Below the pieces are notes generated by a model. That model was not told the origin of the DNA. It worked only from the letters and a program-made list of their open reading frames with translations, and made no database searches. 64,000 nucleotides of DNA, taken from NCBI GenBank assembly GCA_022563255.1, contig JADFNS010000001.1:186001-250000 (forward strand), read 5' to 3'. How positions within the stretch are numbered: position 1 is the stretch's first letter; each line of letters opens with the position of its first letter. Below are positions 1 through 8,884 of the stretch, one piece after another. Origin of the DNA: Pseudomonadota bacterium (GTDB taxonomy: Bacteria > Pseudomonadota > Gammaproteobacteria > Steroidobacterales > Woeseiaceae). A program made the position numbers and the translations under genes.

Positions 1-135
1 GTGCTGAATTACAATCTGGGTCAGGACATTGTCAGAGCCTACATAGAAAAACCCGGTGACGATCAGGCGTCCCGCTGGGCGGCGTTCGAACGCTTGCTTA
101 CCGAGTTGTCGTCGGCGTCGGATATGACGCACTAG
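1..135 (+). CDS. C-terminal end of an unidentified protein (5' part outside window)
   Basis: Frame 1 is open from the first base and ends at a TAG, giving 44 residues that end in SASDMTH. The piece (NYNLGQDIVRAYIEK, then a Trp/Phe-containing amphipathic stretch) looks like a natural helical C-terminus rather than chance coding. I do not recognise the family. It is convergent with the M48 protease gene, with only about 27 bases between the stops, so the two may share termination. No function is proposed. Confidence 0.6.
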   Translation: MLNYNLGQDIVRAYIEKPGDDQASRWAAFERLLTELSSASDMTH

Positions 136-162
136 GCGGATTCGGCCTGCTGACCTGCGGCA

Positions 163-978
163 TCAATCCCAGGTCTTTTTGCAACCCGGGCTCTTACCGT
201 CTGCCAGCGCCTGGTTGTAAAGCGGCAACGTCTTCTGCCAGCGCGAAATCAGATTCTCGATTCTCGTGGCGCTCGCCGGGTGAGTCGACAGCATTTCCGG
301 CGGACTCTTGTCTGACAACGCCGTCATGTTCTGCCAAAGATCAACCGATGCGCGTGGATCGAAGCCGGCCTTGGCCATGTATTCCAGTCCGACAATGTCG
401 GCCTCTGTCTCCTGACCTCTGCTCATCGGCAGGGCAAAGCCAAAGGCTGCGCCCGCCCCTAACGCCTGCTGCGCGGTGTAGGTGCCACCCGTAAAGCCGC
501 CGCCCAGTATGATCGCTAGTGCGTCGATCCCGATTCCTGTCAGCGACGCCCGCGATGCCCGTTCGTTCGAATGGCGAGCCGTCACGTGCGCGATTTCGTG
601 GCCGATAACGGCGGCTAACTGGTGCTCATTTTCAGTGATATCCAGAATGCCGGTATTTACGCCGATTTTTCCGCCCGGCATCGCCCAGGCATTAACCTCC
701 TTGTTTTCGAAAATCGCCAGCTCCCACTCGATGTCACTGTACGGCGGGTCCAGCTCCGACACTACCGCCTGCGCCACGCAGGCAACGAAATCGATTTTCG
801 CGCGATTGGTTGTCAGCGGCATCGAGGACTTCATGGCATTAAAAGCCCGCGCCGCCTGTGCCTCCATTTCGGCGTCTGATTTCCAGATTATCTGCGTACG
901 CCCGGTCGGCGAAGTCGAGCATGCCGCGACGACAATAGTCGTGAAAACCAGAGATATCAGTAATTTGGAACGAATCAT
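163..978 (-). CDS. M48-family metalloprotease, lipoprotein
   Basis: This is a 271-residue periplasmic zinc endopeptidase of the M48 group (LoiP/YcaL/BepA-like). The N-terminus is a signal peptide ending in a lipobox, VAAC with Cys20, so the protein should be lipid-anchored. The zinc site is HEIAH at about residues 127-131, and the third ligand is expected in the downstream QETEAD segment (about residue 193). The length fits stand-alone M48 lipoproteins without TPR repeats. Known relatives degrade misassembled outer-membrane proteins; that role is inferred here. The start is an ATG with GAGGAG about 10 bases upstream, and a TATAAT box lies about 30 bases upstream. Confidence 0.9.
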   Translation of the reverse strand: MIRSKLLISLVFTTIVVAACSTSPTGRTQIIWKSDAEMEAQAARAFNAMKSSMPLTTNRAKIDFVACVAQAVVSELDPPYSDIEWELAIFENKEVNAWAMPGGKIGVNTGILDITENEHQLAAVIGHEIAHVTARHSNERASRASLTGIGIDALAIILGGGFTGGTYTAQQALGAGAAFGFALPMSRGQETEADIVGLEYMAKAGFDPRASVDLWQNMTALSDKSPPEMLSTHPASATRIENLISRWQKTLPLYNQALADGKSPGCKKTWD

Positions 979-1007
979 GATCGTAATGCTCCTCGAGTAG
1001 TCGACAG

Positions 1008-1013
1008 ATTATA
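1008..1013 (-). promoter_or_regulatory. Candidate -10 box for the M48 protease gene
   Basis: A perfect TATAAT on the minus strand lies about 30 bases before the M48 start codon, between it and the sohB stop. No good -35 is seen at 16-18 bases: a TTGACG lies 22 bases upstream, which is too far. An independent promoter for the protease is plausible but not certain. Confidence 0.35.
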
Positions 1014-1077
1014 GCGCCCTGCGCCTGGACAGGCCCGTCAATGCTTCGACCGCCGCCGCGACCATCAGTTCCAGCGC

Positions 1078-2097
1078 CTAACGCGGCAGTCGCGACTCGA
1101 AATTGCGCCGCCAGCCCAGCGCATCGACCTTTTCCAGTGCGCTGTCAATATTCGCCAAAAGACGTTTTTGCAGCGGCTGCTTTATTTTAAAGCACACTGA
1201 ATACAGATCGCGCTCTGCGGCGCGATCACTGAGCAATTCGTCACTCGTACAAAGCTCGTCGGCAAGCCCCAGTTCGAGTGCACGGGTACCGTACCAGTGT
1301 TCGCCGGTTGCGATCTTCTCCAGATTGAGATCGGGCCGATATTTTGCAACGGCCTCCTTGAACAACGTATGCACATCCTCGAGCTCTTCCTTCAGCTTTG
1401 CCCGGTCTTCGTCCGTATTTTCGCCAAACATCGTAACGGTACGTTTGTATTTGCCCGCCGTTATTTGTTCGAACTCGATGCCGTGACTGTCGAGCATGCG
1501 ACGGAAATTCGGAATTTGCGCCAGGACTCCGATCGACCCCAGAATAGCAAACGGAGCCGCATATATTTTCGTCGCAACACAGGCCATCAGATAACCGCCG
1601 CTTGCAGCCACCTTGTCGATACACACAAGCAACCGAATGTTGTGATCACGAATACGCACCAGTTGCGATGCAGCCAGACCGTGCTCGTGAACAACGCCGC
1701 CGTGATTTTCGAGACGGAGGATGACCTCGTCATCCTCGGTCGCCACATCCAGGATAGCGCTGACTTCCTCGCGCAGTGACCCGACGGCGCTGGCTTTTAA
1801 ATCGCCCTTGAAATCGATGACGAAACTACGCGGGCGCCTGACATGCTCTTTCGCCGCAGCTTTGTCCTTTTTCTTCTTTTTCCGGGCCGCTTTCTTGCGC
1901 TCATCCTTACTCGAAACCGCGCTGCGCAGGGATTCCGCAAGCGACTCTTGCTTCTCGTTGAGGTTCTCGACCTGCAGTCCTTCGTGTGCGCCCCTGCGTC
2001 CGGCAGAAGCGACGACCACGATGACGATGACAATCCCGACGACGACCGTGATCACCTTGAGGAGAAACAGGCCGTACTCGGCCAGGAATTCAATCAT
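1078..2097 (-). CDS. sohB: Inner-membrane protease SohB (S49 family)
   Basis: This 339-residue protein has one N-terminal membrane segment (about residues 10-31), a Lys/Glu-rich linker (about 60-88) and an S49 ClpP-fold domain. The catalytic Ser sits in [10 protein letters not shown] (Ser166) and the Lys in AGKYKRTVT (Lys218), matching the Ser/Lys dyad of SppA/SohB enzymes. The N-terminal domain preceding the peptidase fold is typical of SohB. Its active site should face the periplasm. The ATG overlaps the lipA stop by four bases (ATGA), so translation is probably coupled to lipA. The substrate cannot be read from sequence. Confidence 0.93.
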   Translation of the reverse strand: MIEFLAEYGLFLLKVITVVVGIVIVIVVVASAGRRGAHEGLQVENLNEKQESLAESLRSAVSSKDERKKAARKKKKKDKAAAKEHVRRPRSFVIDFKGDLKASAVGSLREEVSAILDVATEDDEVILRLENHGGVVHEHGLAASQLVRIRDHNIRLLVCIDKVAASGGYLMACVATKIYAAPFAILGSIGVLAQIPNFRRMLDSHGIEFEQITAGKYKRTVTMFGENTDEDRAKLKEELEDVHTLFKEAVAKYRPDLNLEKIATGEHWYGTRALELGLADELCTSDELLSDRAAERDLYSVCFKIKQPLQKRLLANIDSALEKVDALGWRRNFESRLPR

Positions 2098-3098
2098 ATC
2101 GCGATGCCGACATTGTTCTTCTGCAAGACTTGCTCGGCGCGATAGCTGGAGCGCACCATCGGACCTGCGACGACTTCGATGAAGCCCTTGTCGAGTCCCT
2201 CCTGACGGTACGCCTTGAACTCTTCCGGCGGCACATAGCGTTCCACCGGCAAGTGGTTCTGTGTGGGCCGCAAGTATTGGCCCAATGTTAAAATATCGAC
2301 GTCGGCGGCACGCAAATCGTCCATCGTCTGCATGATTTCGTTGTCACGCTCGCCCAAGCCCAACATCAGGCTGGTTTTGGTCAACACCTGTGGCCGATAC
2401 GCCTTGGCATGCCGCAGCACCTTGATCGTCTGCTCATAACCGGCTCGGGGATCGCGTACCGGATGCGTCAGCCGCTTGACCGTTTCAATGTTTTGCGCAA
2501 ATACGTCAATACCCGAATCGAGGACCAACTCCACATGTTCGAGTACGCCATTGAAATCGGGCGTCAGCGCTTCCACCGCCGTGCCAGCATTCAGTTTCTT
2601 TATTTCGCGAACGCATGCCGCGTAATGCGCCGCGCCGCCGTCGTCCAGGTCGTCGCGGTCGACCGAAGTGATGACCACATAAGTGAGCCCCATCAATTTG
2701 ACCGCCCTGGCAGAATTCAGCGGTTCTTCCGCATCCAGCCAACCCCTGGGATTGCCGGTATCGACGGCGCAGAAGCGGCAGGCACGCGTACACACGGAAC
2801 CCAGAACCATGATCGTCGCCGTGCCGGCATTCCAGCACTCGCCGATATTCGGGCACATCGATTCTTCACAGACAGTACTCAGTCGATTCGCATGAACGAT
2901 GTTTCTGGTATTCGAATACCCGGCACCTGACGGCATTTTGGCGCGCAGCCACTTGGGTTTGTCACCGCGAATCATCGGTTCGCTGTCACGGCGTTGCTTT
3001 ATGCCGTTCTTGACGGCCGGGAATCCAGCATCGGTTTGGTATTTCTGGCCGCTGGGAACGACGGAAATTCCACGAATCGTGTTGTCTTCTTTGCTCAT
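2094..3098 (-). CDS. lipA: Lipoyl synthase LipA
   Basis: This radical-SAM enzyme inserts two sulfur atoms into octanoyl groups on lipoyl domains of 2-oxoacid dehydrogenases and the glycine cleavage H protein. The auxiliary cluster is bound by Cys77, Cys82 and Cys88 ([12 protein letters not shown]) and the SAM cluster by Cys103, Cys107 and Cys110 (CTRACRFC). The C-terminal RSSYRAEQ motif supplies the conserved Ser ligand. At 334 residues the length is normal. lipB is not adjacent; upstream is only a small unknown gene with its own terminator. Downstream it overlaps sohB by 4 bp. Confidence 0.97.
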   Translation of the reverse strand: MSKEDNTIRGISVVPSGQKYQTDAGFPAVKNGIKQRRDSEPMIRGDKPKWLRAKMPSGAGYSNTRNIVHANRLSTVCEESMCPNIGECWNAGTATIMVLGSVCTRACRFCAVDTGNPRGWLDAEEPLNSARAVKLMGLTYVVITSVDRDDLDDGGAAHYAACVREIKKLNAGTAVEALTPDFNGVLEHVELVLDSGIDVFAQNIETVKRLTHPVRDPRAGYEQTIKVLRHAKAYRPQVLTKTSLMLGLGERDNEIMQTMDDLRAADVDILTLGQYLRPTQNHLPVERYVPPEEFKAYRQEGLDKGFIEVVAGPMVRSSYRAEQVLQKNNVGIAI

Positions 3099-3154
3099 GC
3101 GCTAGCCAGATGGCCGTATCTCAGGGGGCACGCATTGTCGCACAAATGACGCAC

Positions 3155-3178
3155 AAAAAAATCCCGGCCGAAGCCGGG
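3155..3178 (-). terminator. Rho-independent terminator of the 65-aa gene
   Basis: Read on the minus strand this is CCCGGC, the very stable TTCG tetraloop, then GCCGGG, followed by A and a run of seven T. It lies 37 bases after the stop of the small minus-strand gene and before lipA, so it separates that gene from the lipA-sohB unit. Confidence 0.88.
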
Positions 3179-3215
3179 AAAATCAGGGGGAAAAAGGTTT
3201 AAGACGCCAGTAAAA

Positions 3216-3413
3216 TCAGTGCAGTCTCGACCAGCTGAGCAATTTCACGGTGTTCTTCTGCAGATCAAAATTGCGGGCCAAAATTGCTTCGATGTCGCGC
3301 GAATCGGAGTGCTGCTCCATTGGATCGGCGAGCTCTACGACGCCGCAGAACTCGTTGCCGTCGCGATAGTACGTATCGGTCAAGATGAACTGCGTGTAGT
3401 ACTTAGCGGACAT
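3216..3413 (-). CDS. Small conserved-looking protein, function unknown
   Basis: This gene encodes 65 residues with no signal peptide, membrane segment or Cys pair of note (MSAKYYTQFILTDTYYRD...). It is followed by a strong terminator in the right orientation, which supports it as a real transcription unit. It is polar, with mixed charge. I do not recognise the family. It lies upstream of lipA on the same strand but is insulated from it. The reading frame on the opposite strand has no comparable support. Confidence 0.65.
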   Translation of the reverse strand: MSAKYYTQFILTDTYYRDGNEFCGVVELADPMEQHSDSRDIEAILARNFDLQKNTVKLLSWSRLH

Positions 3414-3627
3414 GTGACCAATCTACGCCTCCGGGCTCACACGAACTGTGAGCTAGAGCACAGATTGCCTTTCGCTCCATCTCAATCGCCGGATACTTGA
3501 CATAAGTCACACTAATGCGGGTTTTGGCGTAAAATTCGCGGTTATCGGGGACACGGTGCACAGAATTCGATCGACAGCATATGTAACATCGGGTCCACAC
3601 TGGCCAGAAACCAAGGGAAATGAACAC

Positions 3628-5094
3628 ATGATCGCCAAGACCGGTCTGATAAAATTCGTCATATTGGCCGTTGCGGTGCTTGCTGCCGGCACCGGATATG
3701 CACAGGACGAACTCCGCAAGACGTTTTTTAAAGAAGCCGACGCGGCCCTCGCAACGGCCGATGCAGAGAAAGCGAAACTGTACGCACCCAGGAGCTACAC
3801 AAGGGGCATGCGGGAATATCGCGACGCTGAAGAAGCGCTGCGACGCGGCAGAAACATCCAGTCCGTCCGCTCCAATGCCGCCGATGCAACAAAATACTTC
3901 AGAAAAGCCGCCCAGGCTGCCAGCCTTACGAAAACCGCTCTGGCACAGGCCATCAAGAGTCGGCAAGACGCGGCAAACGCGTTGTCACCCAGCCTGGCCC
4001 CGGAAATCTGGATCCAGGCACAACGCAAATTCAATTCTGCGATTACGCTGCTGGAAAGAGGCGATTTAAGGAACGCGAAACGCCGTGAATTTGAAGCATC
4101 CGGCTTGTATCGGGACGCCGAACTGACCGCAATCAAATCCCAGTATCTTAGCAATACGCGCCGCCTGCTCGCAGACGCCGACCGCGCCCGTGTGGGTCGC
4201 TATGCCCCGATTACGCTCGGCAAGGCGAAACAATTGCTGGCCGACGCAGAGCGCGAGCTCAACACCAATCGATACGACACGGATTTACCGCGCAGTCTCG
4301 CGAAACAGGCGAATTACGAAGCCAAGCACGCCATCAATTTGTCCGAGGTCGCGCGCAAAGTCCGTGAAAAGAAAATCACACCCGAACAACTCATATTGCG
4401 ATGGGAGAAACCTTTGCAGGCCATCGCCGGCGCGGCAGACGCAGTTCCGGATATGGAAGATGGCCCGGACCGGCTCGCGGAAGAGTTAGTCGCTTTCCTC
4501 GAAGACCAGACCAATCAGTTGCAGGCGCTGCGGCAGGAAAAATCGGAGAACGAAATTCGTGTCGCTGACATGGAAGAAGAGCTGCGCGCACTGGATGAAC
4601 GCCTGGGCGGCGCAACCGAAGAACGCGCGGCACTTATTTTGCGTCTGGAAGCGCAAGCGCGAGTTAAGCAGATGTTTGCGCAGGTTGAGAAGATATTCAC
4701 ACGCAGCGAGGCGCGCGTATTCCGCGAGGGTGACAAAATTATTCTGCGCCTCGTCGGACTCACTTTTGACAGTGGCGCATCGCAGATCCGGCCGGAAAAT
4801 TTCGAATTGCTTGCCAAGGTTGAAAAAGCGATCGATGTATTTCCGCGCAGCGAGCTGACGATCGAGGGACATACTGATTCTTATGGCGGTGACAATTCCA
4901 ACCACATACTTTCGCAGGAACGAGCCGAATCCGTGCAGCAATATATGATCAACGCCATGCGGATTCCGGCGCATCGACTCATCGCCACCGGCTACGGCGA
5001 GACCCGCCCGGTCTCCAGCAACGAAACCAGTTTCGGCCGCGCCAGAAATCGTCGCATCGATATCGTCATCAAGCCCAACATAGAGACGAACTAG
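3628..5094 (+). CDS. OmpA-domain outer-membrane/peptidoglycan-binding protein with DUF4398-like N-terminus
   Basis: From ATG 3628 (AAGGGA upstream) the product has 488 residues. It has a signal peptide (MIAKTGLIKFVILAVAVLAA...) and an N-terminal alanine-rich helical region resembling DUF4398 lipoproteins. A long coiled coil follows (about 300-350, LEDQTNQLQALRQEKSENEI). The C-terminal OmpA domain (about 375-480) carries the peptidoglycan-binding pattern LTIEGHTDSYGG ... RARNRRIDIVI. It probably ties the envelope to the cell wall. The ORF track extends 24 codons further upstream, but that start would put a polar extension ahead of the signal peptide, so I reject it. Confidence 0.88.
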   Translation: MIAKTGLIKFVILAVAVLAAGTGYAQDELRKTFFKEADAALATADAEKAKLYAPRSYTRGMREYRDAEEALRRGRNIQSVRSNAADATKYFRKAAQAASLTKTALAQAIKSRQDAANALSPSLAPEIWIQAQRKFNSAITLLERGDLRNAKRREFEASGLYRDAELTAIKSQYLSNTRRLLADADRARVGRYAPITLGKAKQLLADAERELNTNRYDTDLPRSLAKQANYEAKHAINLSEVARKVREKKITPEQLILRWEKPLQAIAGAADAVPDMEDGPDRLAEELVAFLEDQTNQLQALRQEKSENEIRVADMEEELRALDERLGGATEERAALILRLEAQARVKQMFAQVEKIFTRSEARVFREGDKIILRLVGLTFDSGASQIRPENFELLAKVEKAIDVFPRSELTIEGHTDSYGGDNSNHILSQERAESVQQYMINAMRIPAHRLIATGYGETRPVSSNETSFGRARNRRIDIVIKPNIETN

Positions 5095-5097
5095 TTT

Positions 5098-6015
5098 CTA
5101 GGGAACAAGACCGGAATCGTGACCGCGCCACCAGTCGGCAACGATGAGCGCGGTTTTTTCGTTGACCAGATATCCGTACTCAGAGTGCACATTCAGTTCG
5201 CCGTTGAGGCGAAAATAATTCAGCAGCTCCTCGTCTTCGATCTCATCGACCAGATCCAGAGTAATCATTTCCGAAAAGTCGTCTGCTAACCACGGGTCGA
5301 TGGCTGTCAGATCGCCAACAGCGGCAAGATTTTTCCAGCGCCGGACGTTCGTTGGGTATCGGCCTACGCCCTCCAGCTCGTGGCCCTTGATCTCGTCCTG
5401 AATCATGCGCTGCCCAAGCGGGCTTCCCATCGTCAGCAAAACGTCGACTGCCACGGAGCCGTCGTGACTGTGGCTGAGTTCCCATAGCGAATCGTAAGCA
5501 ATAATCGATCCCATGCTGTGGCCCATCAGCAAAATGGGATGCCGTCCGTCGGTTGCAGCCAATAACTTTAATTTGAGCAGCTGCCGTGTGCGGCCAGCGA
5601 TGCCCTTGTCGTCGCGCATATAGCGCCGCAGGTCGCGCAGATGAACTTCCGTTTTTTCGCTGGTGAGATGCGGAATCAGGAAGGGCAGCAAATCGCCGAG
5701 GTGATATATCCAGCGCGTCAATCGCCGCGACCAGGACGACGCCTCGGCGATATCGCGATCACTGACCCTCGGCTGCTCAATAACGGCTTCAATTGCTGCC
5801 CGATCGATATTGATATCGCGATGTGAACCGTAGAAGTCGTAAGTCCAGGAAACGATGCCGAAACTGCCCGTCGTCGCCTCGATTCTGTCGGCCACATCCG
5901 CGTCCACGCGGCGTATGCCGGCCAGCAGACAGCGCAGCAAAGCCTCCCGATGCGAATCGTGTGCGGGTTTGGGTAACAAACCGGGCACGTAGATGATGAC
6001 CGGATGTCCCTTCAT
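5098..6015 (-). CDS. Alpha/beta-hydrolase (lipase/esterase-like) with intact nucleophile elbow
   Basis: 305 residues with an alpha/beta-hydrolase start (VIIYVPGLLP, oxyanion region) and a nucleophile elbow GHSMGSIIAYD with Ser167. A conserved late block (LLTMGSPLGQ, LADDFSEM, NVHSEYGY) probably carries the acid and His. No signal peptide is seen, so it should be cytoplasmic. It overlaps the HAD phosphatase gene by 4 bp (ATGA) and is convergent with the OmpA-domain gene. A divergent paralogue at 57644-58636 shares the late block but has lost the nucleophile. The substrate is unknown. Confidence 0.8.
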   Translation of the reverse strand: MKGHPVIIYVPGLLPKPAHDSHREALLRCLLAGIRRVDADVADRIEATTGSFGIVSWTYDFYGSHRDINIDRAAIEAVIEQPRVSDRDIAEASSWSRRLTRWIYHLGDLLPFLIPHLTSEKTEVHLRDLRRYMRDDKGIAGRTRQLLKLKLLAATDGRHPILLMGHSMGSIIAYDSLWELSHSHDGSVAVDVLLTMGSPLGQRMIQDEIKGHELEGVGRYPTNVRRWKNLAAVGDLTAIDPWLADDFSEMITLDLVDEIEDEELLNYFRLNGELNVHSEYGYLVNEKTALIVADWWRGHDSGLVP

Positions 6016-6707
6016 TGGCCATCGCCACCAAGCAAACGCGCCAACTCTCCGATATGGACGATCTCGATATCGGGTGACGGTGCATTATCGGGCCACCGCG
6101 CACCATCTCGATTAACCCACGCCGTACGCAGCCCGGCCTCCCGTGCACCGTTGACGTCATACTCAGGATGGTCGCCGACGTGCAGTGTCTGAGCGGCCGT
6201 CGCGCCACCCGCTCGCACCGCCACATCAAAAATCTGTTTGGCGGGCTTGGCGGCACCGGCCGACGCCGCTGTTACAAAGTCGTGGAAAAGATGCTCGATT
6301 CCGATCCTCGCAAGGCTCGCGTTGCCGTTCGTCACCGCAATCAGCACATATCGCTCGCCCAATGCCTCCAGGGCCGGAACCACTTCAGGAAAAATATCGA
6401 CGTCGTTGCGAATCGTATCGAATACTTCGAACGCATCGTCGATGAAGTCTGCGTTGTAACCCGCGGCGGCCCCAACGCGACCGAGAACCGTGCGTCGCAG
6501 AAAGCTCAGGTCATGCGCTTGATCAGCGAACTCCACGACCACCTGCGAGCGAACTTCACGCATGTCTTGCGGGTCGTACATTTCGGTGATGCGCGGGTAA
6601 TTCTCAGCTAACCAGGCATACAGGTGCTGTTCGGCACGCTTGATCACAGGGTGAATTTCCCAAAGCGTGTCGTCGAGGTCCACCGTTATGGTGCGAATAT
6701 CGTTCAC
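6012..6707 (-). CDS. HAD-superfamily phosphatase, YigB/YjjG-like
   Basis: 231 residues. The HAD motif I is VDLDDTLWE with nucleophile Asp10 and acid Asp12. Motif II is VTNGNAS, motif III Lys lies in AAKPAKQIF, and motif IV is [12 protein letters not shown]. The N-terminus resembles YigB, which dephosphorylates the riboflavin precursor 5-amino-6-ribitylamino-uracil phosphate and FMN. That specificity is inference; YjjG-type nucleotidase activity is an alternative. It is first in a two-gene unit with the alpha/beta-hydrolase (4-bp overlap) and divergent from gloA. Confidence 0.82.
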   Translation of the reverse strand: MNDIRTITVDLDDTLWEIHPVIKRAEQHLYAWLAENYPRITEMYDPQDMREVRSQVVVEFADQAHDLSFLRRTVLGRVGAAAGYNADFIDDAFEVFDTIRNDVDIFPEVVPALEALGERYVLIAVTNGNASLARIGIEHLFHDFVTAASAGAAKPAKQIFDVAVRAGGATAAQTLHVGDHPEYDVNGAREAGLRTAWVNRDGARWPDNAPSPDIEIVHIGELARLLGGDGQ

Positions 6708-6781
6708 AAGTTGCCGTTGCCGCCCGTATCAACGACCATTGTGAGTTCAAACCCGATGCGAGTCCATCACGGAGCGAGACA

Positions 6782-7201
6782 ATGAAATTCCTGCATACCA
6801 TGGTGCGCGTCACCGATATCGAGGCTTCGCTCAATTTTTATTGCAAGCAGCTCGGTCTGCAGGAGCTGAACCGCTACGACAGTGAGCAGGGGCGATTTAC
6901 GCTGATTTTTCTCGCAGCACCCGGCGATGAGGATGCTCAGGTAGAGCTTACTCACAACTGGGATCCTGAACCCTATGACGAGGGCCGCAATTTCGGCCAC
7001 CTCGCCTATCAAGTCGACGACATTTACGCGCTTTGCCAGAAACTCATGGATGCGGGTGTAACGATCAACCGGCCACCACGCGACGGGCATATGGCCTTCG
7101 TGCGTTCACCCGACAATATCTCGATAGAGCTGCTACAAAAAGGGGAAGCGTTGCCGCCACAGGAACCCTGGACATCGATGGAAAATACGGGTCGCTGGTA
7201 G
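6782..7201 (+). CDS. gloA: Lactoylglutathione lyase (glyoxalase I)
   Basis: GloA isomerises the methylglyoxal-glutathione hemithioacetal to S-lactoylglutathione in the cytosol. The 139-residue protein keeps all four metal ligands of the Ni-type bacterial enzyme: His5, Glu55 (VELTHNW), His73 (GHLAYQV) and Glu116 (ISIELLQ). The ATG follows an AGCGAGAC purine-rich stretch. It is a single-gene unit, divergent from the HAD gene and abutting the batD stop. Confidence 0.93.
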   Translation: MKFLHTMVRVTDIEASLNFYCKQLGLQELNRYDSEQGRFTLIFLAAPGDEDAQVELTHNWDPEPYDEGRNFGHLAYQVDDIYALCQKLMDAGVTINRPPRDGHMAFVRSPDNISIELLQKGEALPPQEPWTSMENTGRW

Positions 7202-8884
7202 TCAGGTACCCGGTGGCATCAGAGGTGGCAGCGGCTGTTGCTCTGTCGCCTTTTCGTCTGCGACCAGAACACTGATGGAACGCAGCGCTTTGCCAAGTGC
7301 TTTGCCGTTCCATTCCCCGGCCGCATTACTGTAACTCACTGCCGACAGAGCTTGCAGCTCGTCAGCCAGCGGTGAGGTCACCCGGGACGCGAAATCACCG
7401 ATATTCCGCGGCGCGTTACCAGGCCATTGCAGGCGACCCCAAGCGATGATCGCGTCGCGTACGCCTGTCTTGTCTCCGGCCGCAGCCGCTTTACGCGCCG
7501 CTTTGACAAATTTCGCCTGTTGCTTGTAGATCGGCGGTGGCAGTGGCTCTTTGGTTTCCCGTTTTCGGTCCCGCGACGACCACCACCACGAAAGCACGGT
7601 CAACAACCAGGCGGCCGCCAGCAGCTGGCTGACGCGTATCCAGAAACCGTCTGCTGCAGACAAGGACTGTGGGTCATCTGCCTCGTCTGCGGAGGCGGCC
7701 GGTGGAACGCCCGGCGGCACGACTGCCGCTTCCGCGGGTGCGTCAATGCGAAGCGTTCGCGCCGGCAAGCGCGCCACGCGCCATTCCCCTGCCTCGATAT
7801 TCCACCACGGAACTTCGAGTTCGGGAATTTCAACGGTCCCGCCGCGCACGCCGATTAACGCGTACTGATCCTTGCGAATGCCGCGTATTCCCTCGGCCTC
7901 TATGCGGCGAGTCAGCTCGGGCTTGTCCGCATAGACATTCATGCCGTCGATGACAGGCGGCTCTATTGCCGGTATTTGCGTTTCGATCTGGCCCAGCACG
8001 CTGATCGTCACATGCCGGGTGATCGGCTCGCCCGCCTCCAGTTCGCTGGGCTCCCGTGACCATTCTTCGCTGAGTTGCACGTCTCGCGCCGGCAACCACG
8101 CAGCATTCGGAAAGTCGGCGGGCGGCGCCGGAATCGGCAATACGTTGATCGTATGCGATCCCGATTCGAAAACCTTGCGCCCGGTTATACGGCCGTTACG
8201 AAGAATGCGGGCTTCGAATTTTGCCGGCGAGATGGCGATCTCCCCACTCTCCTGCGGGAAGATCGCAAGCACGCGTTCAACCACGCTGTATGCCTTGCCT
8301 TTGAGCACCGTCTCGTAGGTACGCTCATCACCCGCCAATTCCACGAGCGCTTCCACACCGGTGATCGTCGGCTCTCGCAACGCCGGCTGACGCGTCGCCA
8401 CCGCACGATAGACTTTGATTCGATACAGTATTTGCGCCTGCACATACGCGTCCGTCTGGTCAATTTCGCTGGTCACGAAGACGTCAGCTTCACCCGGCGG
8501 TGCATTTGTCGGTTCGTTGACGACGATCGGGATCGGCTCACTCGTCTCGTTGCCTATGCTTATCGCCGGAATTTCCTGCGTGCCCGTCGATTTCGCCATC
8601 AAAGCGATAGACCACGTACGGCTGCGCCGAATTTGGCCGTTGATGATCGAGGTGTTGCTGAGTTGACTGACCTGACCGCGATAGAAATTCTCGTCCAGCA
8701 CCGTGAAATCGGGCTCCATGTCGATGTTCGAGTCCACGACGATTTTGAGCAAGAACGATTCGTTCAGATCGACGGATGGTCGGTCAAGACTCACGGCAAC
8801 GCCGGCAACTGCCACCGACACGTGCAACAAAGCCGCGCAGAAAATCAGGCAGGCATCACGAAAACAATTACGCTGCGTCGTCAC
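7202..8884 (-). CDS. batD: BatD-like oxygen-tolerance protein
   Basis: I place the start at GTG 8884, which overlaps the batB/C stop as GTGA and gives 560 residues. The ORF-track start 42 codons upstream would run through the preceding gene. There is a signal peptide (CLIFCAALLHVSVAVAG), then beta-rich BatD domains (SLDRPSVDLNESFLLKI...). One membrane segment lies near residue 425 (LLAAAWLLTVLSWWW), followed by a cytoplasmic tail. BatD proteins form envelope complexes with the VWA proteins BatA and BatB next to MoxR AAA+ ATPases; the exact job is unsettled (stress tolerance). It is the last gene of the six-gene operon. Confidence 0.88.
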   Translation of the reverse strand: MTTQRNCFRDACLIFCAALLHVSVAVAGVAVSLDRPSVDLNESFLLKIVVDSNIDMEPDFTVLDENFYRGQVSQLSNTSIINGQIRRSRTWSIALMAKSTGTQEIPAISIGNETSEPIPIVVNEPTNAPPGEADVFVTSEIDQTDAYVQAQILYRIKVYRAVATRQPALREPTITGVEALVELAGDERTYETVLKGKAYSVVERVLAIFPQESGEIAISPAKFEARILRNGRITGRKVFESGSHTINVLPIPAPPADFPNAAWLPARDVQLSEEWSREPSELEAGEPITRHVTISVLGQIETQIPAIEPPVIDGMNVYADKPELTRRIEAEGIRGIRKDQYALIGVRGGTVEIPELEVPWWNIEAGEWRVARLPARTLRIDAPAEAAVVPPGVPPAASADEADDPQSLSAADGFWIRVSQLLAAAWLLTVLSWWWSSRDRKRETKEPLPPPIYKQQAKFVKAARKAAAAGDKTGVRDAIIAWGRLQWPGNAPRNIGDFASRVTSPLADELQALSAVSYSNAAGEWNGKALGKALRSISVLVADEKATEQQPLPPLMPPGT

